This document shows positions 60,018-64,000 of a stretch of 64,000 nt of DNA, piece by piece (the stretch's first letter is position 1; every line of letters begins with the position of its first letter). The notes under the pieces were generated by a model. It had not been told where the DNA came from. It made no database searches and saw nothing but the letters and a program-made list of their open reading frames with translations. Source of the stretch: CALHVR01 sp963528625 (lineage in GTDB: Bacteria > Fusobacteriota > Fusobacteriia > Fusobacteriales > Leptotrichiaceae); NCBI GenBank assembly GCA_963528625.1, contig CAURVQ010000005.1, positions 1 through 64,000 of the forward strand. Direction: 5' to 3'. A program made the position numbers and the translations under genes.

Positions 60018-60380
60018 CTAGAATTTTAATCCTGCTTCTCTAGCTGCATCAGCTAAAGCTTTTACTCTACCAGTGTAAATGTATCCACCTCTATCGAATA
60101 CAACAGTATCGATTCCTTTTTCTAATGCTTTTTTAGCGATTGCTTCTCCTACTTTTTTAGCAGCTTCCACATTAGAACCATTTTCGATTTTTGCACCTTT
60201 TTCAATACTTGAAGCTGAAACTAAAGTATTTCCAGTTGTATCATCAATTAATTGAACAAAGATATTTTGTAAACTTCTGAAAACAGAAAGTCTAGGTCTT
60301 TCAGCAGTTCCACTGATTTTTCTTCTGATACTTTTATGTTTTTTATTTCTTAATTTACTTCTATCGATTTTTTTAATCAC
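60018..60380 (-). CDS. rplR: Ribosomal protein L18
   Basis: A 120-residue 5S-rRNA-binding protein. Motifs: KHKSIRRKISGTAERPRLSVFRSLQNIFVQLIDD and the C-terminal VVFDRGGYIYTGRVKALADAAREAGLKF. It is 13 bases after rplF. Confidence 0.97.
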   Translation of the reverse strand: MIKKIDRSKLRNKKHKSIRRKISGTAERPRLSVFRSLQNIFVQLIDDTTGNTLVSASSIEKGAKIENGSNVEAAKKVGEAIAKKALEKGIDTVVFDRGGYIYTGRVKALADAAREAGLKF

Positions 60381-60393
60381 TAAAATCTACCTC

Positions 60394-60927
60394 CTATCCT
60401 TTCTTACCTTCTTTTCTTCTTATTGTTTCATGAGCGTATTTAACTCCTTTTCCTTTGTATGGTTCAGGTGGTCTCTTAGCTCTTATGTTTGCTGCGATTT
60501 GACCTACTAATTGTTTGTCAATTCCTTCTACAGCTATTTTTGTATTTCCTTCTACTTTGAAAGTGATACCTTCTACAGCTTCAATTTCTACTGGATGAGA
60601 ATATCCTAATGCTAAAGTTAATCCTTTACCATTAGCTTGTACTCTATATCCAACCCCAATTAACTCTAAGTTAATTGTAAATCCTTGGCTCACTCCAACA
60701 ATCATGTTATTTAAGTTTGCTCTTGTAGTTCCATGTAAAGCTCTTATATTTGGTAAATCATTTGGTCTTTCAAATGTAATTTCATTATCATTTATATTTA
60801 CTTTAATTTCACTGCTTAATTCTCTAGTTAATTCACCTTTAGGTCCTTTAACAGTGTAAACATTACCATTATTTTTAATTTCTACACCAGATGGTATAGT
60901 TATAGGTTTATTACCTACTCTTGACAT
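60394..60927 (-). CDS. rplF: Ribosomal protein L6
   Basis: A 177-residue protein at the factor-binding region of the large subunit: two L6 repeats, starting MSRVGNKPITIPSGVEIKNNGNVYTVKGPKGELTREL and ending IRAKRPPEPYKGKGVKYAHETIRRKEGKKG, the family signature. Confidence 0.97.
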   Translation of the reverse strand: MSRVGNKPITIPSGVEIKNNGNVYTVKGPKGELTRELSSEIKVNINDNEITFERPNDLPNIRALHGTTRANLNNMIVGVSQGFTINLELIGVGYRVQANGKGLTLALGYSHPVEIEAVEGITFKVEGNTKIAVEGIDKQLVGQIAANIRAKRPPEPYKGKGVKYAHETIRRKEGKKG

Positions 60928-60957
60928 GACTCTCCTCCTATTAATTTAATGCGTAAA

Positions 60958-61353
60958 TTACCACACGTAGCAAAGTACTTCTCCACCAACGTTATGCTTT
61001 CTGCATTCTTTGTCTGTTAATACACCATTTGGTGTAGAGACAACGGCAATTCCTAATCCACCTAATACTTTAGGTAAATTTTCAACTGATGAGTAAACTC
61101 TTCTTCCAGGTTTTGAAATTCTTTTTAATCCTTTAATAACAGTTTCTCCATCAACATATTTTAAAGTTACTACTATATCTTTTATGTTTCCTTCTTCTTT
61201 AATTTCGTAACCTGCTATATATCCTTCATTTTTTAATATATTTGCTATACTTTCTTTGATTTTTGAAAATGGAACTTTAACATCTGTATGTCTTGCAGTA
61301 TTACCATTTCTTAATCTAGTTAACATATCAGCAATAGGATCTGTTAAATGCAT
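60958..61353 (-). CDS. rpsH: Ribosomal protein S8
   Basis: A 131-residue primary 16S-rRNA-binding protein: MHLTDPIADMLTRLRNGNTARHTDVKVPFSKIK at the start, GLKRISKPGRRVY, and the C-terminal GLGIAVVSTPNGVLTDKECRKHNVGGEVLCYVW. In many bacteria it also regulates this operon; no S8-binding mRNA site was identified here. Confidence 0.97.
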   Translation of the reverse strand: MHLTDPIADMLTRLRNGNTARHTDVKVPFSKIKESIANILKNEGYIAGYEIKEEGNIKDIVVTLKYVDGETVIKGLKRISKPGRRVYSSVENLPKVLGGLGIAVVSTPNGVLTDKECRKHNVGGEVLCYVW

Positions 61354-61382
61354 CTATTTGTCCTCCTCTCAAATTTTTCAAA

Positions 61383-61670
61383 TTACCAACTTGATTTTTT
61401 TACTCCTGGGATTGCTCCCTCTCCTGCTAATTGTCTAAACATTACTCTTGAAATTCCAAACTCTCTCATAAATCCTCTTGGTCTTCCATTTATTTGACAT
61501 CTGTTTCTTAATCTAGTAGGCGAAGCATTTCTAGGTAATTTTGCTAATTCTAAAATAGCTTCTCTATCTCCTTTTTTAGCTCTTGCTTTTAATTCTGCTC
61601 TTTTAGCAGCATATTTATCAACTATTTTTTCTCTTTTAACGTTTCTTTCAACCATTGCTCTTTTAGCCAT
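61383..61670 (-). CDS. rpsN: Ribosomal protein S14, zinc-independent form
   Basis: A 95-residue S14 with the long-type layout: MAKRAMVERNVKREKIVDKYAAKRAELKA, then LPRNASPTRLRNRCQINGRPRGFMREFGISRVMFRQLAGEGAIPGVKKSSW. The zinc-binding CxxC pairs of the short (61-residue) form are missing; only one cysteine is present. It lies between rplE and rpsH. Confidence 0.96.
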   Translation of the reverse strand: MAKRAMVERNVKREKIVDKYAAKRAELKARAKKGDREAILELAKLPRNASPTRLRNRCQINGRPRGFMREFGISRVMFRQLAGEGAIPGVKKSSW

Positions 61671-61700
61671 TTGTTTAATTACACCTCCTTAAATTTAGAA

Positions 61701-62255
61701 CTATTTTGCAAACGGCATTCCGAATGCTCTTAATAATGCTCTTCCTTCTTCATCGTTTTTAGCTGTTGATACAAAAGTAATTCCTAATCCAAAGATTTTA
61801 TCTACTTTATCAATTTCAATTTCAGGGAAAACGATTTGTTCTTTTAATCCTAATGTGTAATTACCTCTACCGTCAAATCCTTTGTTAGATACTCCTTCAA
61901 AATCTCTTACTCTTGGTAAAGTAATACTTACTAATCTATCTAAGAACTCATACATTTTTTCTTTTCTTAATGTAACTTTTGCTCCAATTTTTTGACCTTC
62001 TCTTAATTTGAATCCAGCTTCTGATTTTTTAGCTGCTCTTGCTACTGGTTGTTGTCCTGTAATTTGACCCAACTCTCTTATAGCAACATCAATTAACTTA
62101 GGATTGTTTACAGCTTCTCCAATCCCCATATTTACGATTATTTTATCTAATTTTGGTACTTGCATAACATTAGAAATATTTAATTCTTTCATTAATGAAG
62201 TTACTATTTCTTCTTTATATTTTTTTTGTAATCTTGGAATATATTTTTCAGCCAC
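61701..62255 (-). CDS. rplE: Ribosomal protein L5
   Basis: A 184-residue 5S-rRNA-binding protein: RLQKKYKEEIVTSLMKELNISNVMQVPKLDKIIVNMGIGEAVNNPKLID, the AARAAKKSEAGFKLREGQKIGAKVTLR-like segment, and NKGFDGRGNYTLGLKEQIVFPEIEIDKVDKIFGLGITFVSTAKNDEEGRALLRAFGMPF. Normal length and position. Confidence 0.97.
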   Translation of the reverse strand: MAEKYIPRLQKKYKEEIVTSLMKELNISNVMQVPKLDKIIVNMGIGEAVNNPKLIDVAIRELGQITGQQPVARAAKKSEAGFKLREGQKIGAKVTLRKEKMYEFLDRLVSITLPRVRDFEGVSNKGFDGRGNYTLGLKEQIVFPEIEIDKVDKIFGLGITFVSTAKNDEEGRALLRAFGMPFAK

Positions 62256-62275
62256 TAATAGTCCTCCTCTCTATC

Positions 62276-62662
62276 TTATAATTCATTACCAGATTTAACT
62301 GATATTCTTACTTTTTTACCATCTTTTATTTCACGTCTTACTCTAGTTGCTTTTCCAGCTTTTTCATCCCATAACATAACTTTAGATGAGAAAATTGGCA
62401 TTTCTCTTTCTACAACTGTCCCTTGTGGATTCATTGCATTAGGTTTAACATGTTTCTTTTGAATATTTACACCTTCAACTATTATTTTTCCTCTTTTAGG
62501 GAACACTTTTAACACTTTTCCGATTTTCCCTTTATCTCCTGTTTGTCCTTGACCTTTTTCATTTCTTGATAAGTCTTTAGATCTACCGCTAATTACAACA
62601 ACTGTATCTCCAGTTCTAACATGCAACTTGTTAGGAACTGCTTTAATTTTCGGTTTAGCCAC
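62276..62662 (-). CDS. rplX: Ribosomal protein L24, with a small insertion
   Basis: A 128-residue assembly-initiating protein with the KOW motif. Compared with the usual 'GDTVVVISGKDKGKEGKV', a run of about 13 extra residues (SRNEKGQGQTG region, about 32-45) splits the motif before DKGKIGKVLKVFPKRGKIIVEGVN. The C-terminal part is also long. Position between rplN and rplE is standard. Confidence 0.95.
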   Translation of the reverse strand: MAKPKIKAVPNKLHVRTGDTVVVISGRSKDLSRNEKGQGQTGDKGKIGKVLKVFPKRGKIIVEGVNIQKKHVKPNAMNPQGTVVEREMPIFSSKVMLWDEKAGKATRVRREIKDGKKVRISVKSGNEL

Positions 62663-62678
62663 TTGTAAACCCTCCTTC

Positions 62679-63047
62679 CTATATTACTTCTGATGCTAAT
62701 GATACGATTTTCATAAAGTTTTTCGCTCTTAATTCTCTAGCTACTGGCCCAAAAATTCTCGTACCTCTCATTTCTAAGTTTGAGTTTAATATAACTGCTG
62801 CGTTATCATCAAATTTTATATATGATCCGTCTGTTCTTTTTAATTCTTTTTTAGTTCTTACTACTACTGCTTTAACAACATCTCCTTTTTTTACGTTTCC
62901 GTTAGGTGTAGCTTCTTTAACTGATGCTACAACGATGTCACCAATTTTTCCAAATCTTCTTCTTGATCCACCTAATACTCTGATTACCATGATTTTTTTA
63001 GCTCCTGAGTTATCAGCAACATTAAGTATCGTTTGTTGTTGAACCAT
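62679..63047 (-). CDS. rplN: Ribosomal protein L14
   Basis: A 122-residue protein: MVQQQTILNVADNSGAKKIMVIRVLGGSRRRFGKIGDIVVASVKEATPNGNVKKGDVVKAVVVRTKKE and ILNSNLEMRGTRIFGPVARELRAKNFMKIVSLASEVI. All L14 conserved blocks are present. Confidence 0.98.
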   Translation of the reverse strand: MVQQQTILNVADNSGAKKIMVIRVLGGSRRRFGKIGDIVVASVKEATPNGNVKKGDVVKAVVVRTKKELKRTDGSYIKFDDNAAVILNSNLEMRGTRIFGPVARELRAKNFMKIVSLASEVI

Positions 63048-63079
63048 TTAAAATTTCCTCCTCTCAAGTTTACTAAAAA

Positions 63080-63334
63080 TTATTTTGCTTTTTCTAATAT
63101 AGTAACTACTCTCCATCTTTTATCTTTACTTAATGGTCTAGTTTCCATAATTTGCACTCTATCTCCAATACCACATTCGTTATTTTCATCATGTGCTTTA
63201 TATTTTTTAGAAGTTTTTACTCTTTTTTTATAAATTTTATGTAATCTCATTGTTTCTTCTAAAACTACTACTGTTTTATCCATTTTATCAGAAACTACGA
63301 TTCCTTCTCTAACTTTTCTCTCGTTTCTTTCCAC
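63080..63334 (-). CDS. rpsQ: Ribosomal protein S17
   Basis: An 84-residue 16S-rRNA-binding protein: RNERKVREGIVVSDKMDKTVVVLEETMRLHKIYKKRVKTSKKYKAHDENNECGIGDRVQIMETRPLSKDKRWRVV shows the full S17 OB fold. Confidence 0.97.
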   Translation of the reverse strand: MERNERKVREGIVVSDKMDKTVVVLEETMRLHKIYKKRVKTSKKYKAHDENNECGIGDRVQIMETRPLSKDKRWRVVTILEKAK

Positions 63335-63376
63335 TGAGACATCCTCCTATTTCACAGTATTTTATTTACTATTAAA

Positions 63377-63565
63377 CTATTTTGTTTTTTCAACAATTAT
63401 AGTTTTCATTCTTGCTATATCTCTTTTTACTTGTCTTATTTTAGTAGTGTTTTGCAACTGTCCAAGAGTTTTTTGAAATTTTAAATTAAATAATTCTTGT
63501 TTCAATTCTTTAACTTGTGTATCTAACTGATCTACTGATAATTCTCTTATTTCATTTGCTGTCAT
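63377..63565 (-). CDS. rpmC: Ribosomal protein L29
   Basis: A 62-residue helical protein near the peptide exit: MTANEIRELSVDQLDTQVKELKQELFNLKFQKTLGQLQNTTKIRQVKRDIARMKTII. The ATG overlaps the rplP stop by one base (TAATG). Confidence 0.97.
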   Translation of the reverse strand: MTANEIRELSVDQLDTQVKELKQELFNLKFQKTLGQLQNTTKIRQVKRDIARMKTIIVEKTK

Positions 63566-63990
63566 TACTTATCACCACCTACTTCTTCTTTTTTTACAAA
63601 TTTAACTTTGATAGGTAGTTTATGTCCAGCTTTTCTTAATGCTTCTTTAGCTTTCTCTTCCGATACTCCACCAACTTCAAACATTATTTTACCTTTTTTA
63701 ACTACTGCTACCCAACCTTCAGCATTACCTTTACCTTTACCCATTCTTGTTCCTTCAGGTCTTTTTGTATAAGGTTTATCAGGGAAAATTCTAATCCAAA
63801 TTTTTCCTTCTCTTTTAAATGTTCTATTTATAGTTACCCTACAAGCTTCTATTTGTCTTGAAGTAATCCATCCAAATTCTTTAGCTGCTAATCCAAATTC
63901 TCCAAAATCTACTTTGTTTCCTTTAGTTGCAATTCCACCCATTTTTCCTCTGAACTGTTTTCTATATTTCGTTCTTTTAGGTATTAACAT
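63565..63990 (-). CDS. rplP: Ribosomal protein L16
   Basis: A 141-residue protein of the A-site region: MLIPKRTKYRKQFRGKMGGIATKGNKVDFGEFGLAAKEFGWITSRQIEACRVTINRTFKREGKIWIRIFPDKPYTKRPEGTRMGKGKGNAEGWVAVV. The ten bases before its ATG (63991-64000) appear to hold the last two codons and TAA stop of rpsC, overlapping as TAATG, but that gene is otherwise outside the window. Confidence 0.98.
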   Translation of the reverse strand: MLIPKRTKYRKQFRGKMGGIATKGNKVDFGEFGLAAKEFGWITSRQIEACRVTINRTFKREGKIWIRIFPDKPYTKRPEGTRMGKGKGNAEGWVAVVKKGKIMFEVGGVSEEKAKEALRKAGHKLPIKVKFVKKEEVGGDK

Positions 63991-64000
63991 TAATTGTCTC

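Noticed and set aside
1..64000. tRNA, rRNA, insertion sequences, prophage genes or replication origin
   Set aside because: No cloverleaf-like or rRNA sequence, no transposase or integrase gene, and no DnaA-box cluster was noticed; small divergent RNAs could still be missed by eye.

Overview
The window is a very AT-rich, densely coded piece of chromosome from a member of the Fusobacteriota, most likely the Leptotrichiaceae (Leptotrichia, Sneathia and Streptobacillus group). The phylum call rests on three small FadA-type adhesin proteins, several OmpA-family outer-membrane proteins, a tandem glycine riboswitch in front of a Na+/alanine-glycine symporter, split glyQ/glyS, and anaerobic metabolism (NrdD/NrdG). 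The genus is inference only. Most genes lie on the minus strand; the few plus-strand genes are single units or the cysK-cysE pair. No rRNA, tRNA, IS element, prophage or CRISPR array was seen.

Layout. 1-196: 5' end of an ABC-2 permease gene cut by the window edge. 330-4632: surface-protein cluster with three FadA-like adhesins, two Lys/Glu-rich coiled-coil proteins, one small lipoprotein and two OmpA-domain proteins, with at least three promoters. 4858-9720: a five-gene nickel/peptide-type ABC importer whose binding-protein gene carries one in-frame TGA at a probable Trp codon. 10073-15548: PatB/MalY aminotransferase, a PDZ-less site-2 protease, EamA exporter, LysR regulator and a paraslipin-NfeD pair. 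15654-28656: valS, potD-like, murE, an OmpA porin, glyS-glyQ, lspA and ileS. 28834-33710: an iron-uptake locus (efeO, efeB, efeU) with its own tatC-tatA. 33925-41004: gap, a pseudouridine synthase, pth, an MFS exporter and nrdD-nrdG, with two NrdR-like boxes before nrdD. 41184-41828: a compact type III toxin-antitoxin locus (promoter, two 51-nt RNA repeats, terminator, ToxN/AbiQ-superfamily toxin). 41927-45241: pepF, cysK and cysE. 45274-54472: an eight-gene L-fucose uptake and catabolism operon. 54670-56784: thiN and the glycine-riboswitch-controlled symporter. 57334-64000: the distal S10/spc ribosomal operon, from rplP to secY.

How the parts work together. The fuc operon encodes an entire route: ABC import, mutarotation (FucU), isomerisation (FucI), phosphorylation by a rhamnulokinase-type kinase, aldol cleavage (FucA) and lactaldehyde reduction (FucO). 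The Efe locus pairs an EfeM-type periplasmic protein, a Tat-exported DyP-type peroxidase and an FTR1 permease, with the Tat translocase probably serving EfeB. CysE-CysK make cysteine; MurE carries the DNPR diamino-acid motif, and in fusobacteria that diamino acid may be lanthionine.

Most notable: the type III toxin-antitoxin locus at 41184-41828, the TGA-interrupted ABC binding protein, the Tat-Efe island, the paired NrdR-like boxes 32 bp apart, a strong inverted repeat in the eamA leader, and two genes (cysE, MFS) whose Shine-Dalgarno sequence is best spaced for a non-standard AUU or AUA start. All calls come from reading the sequence; no database search was run.
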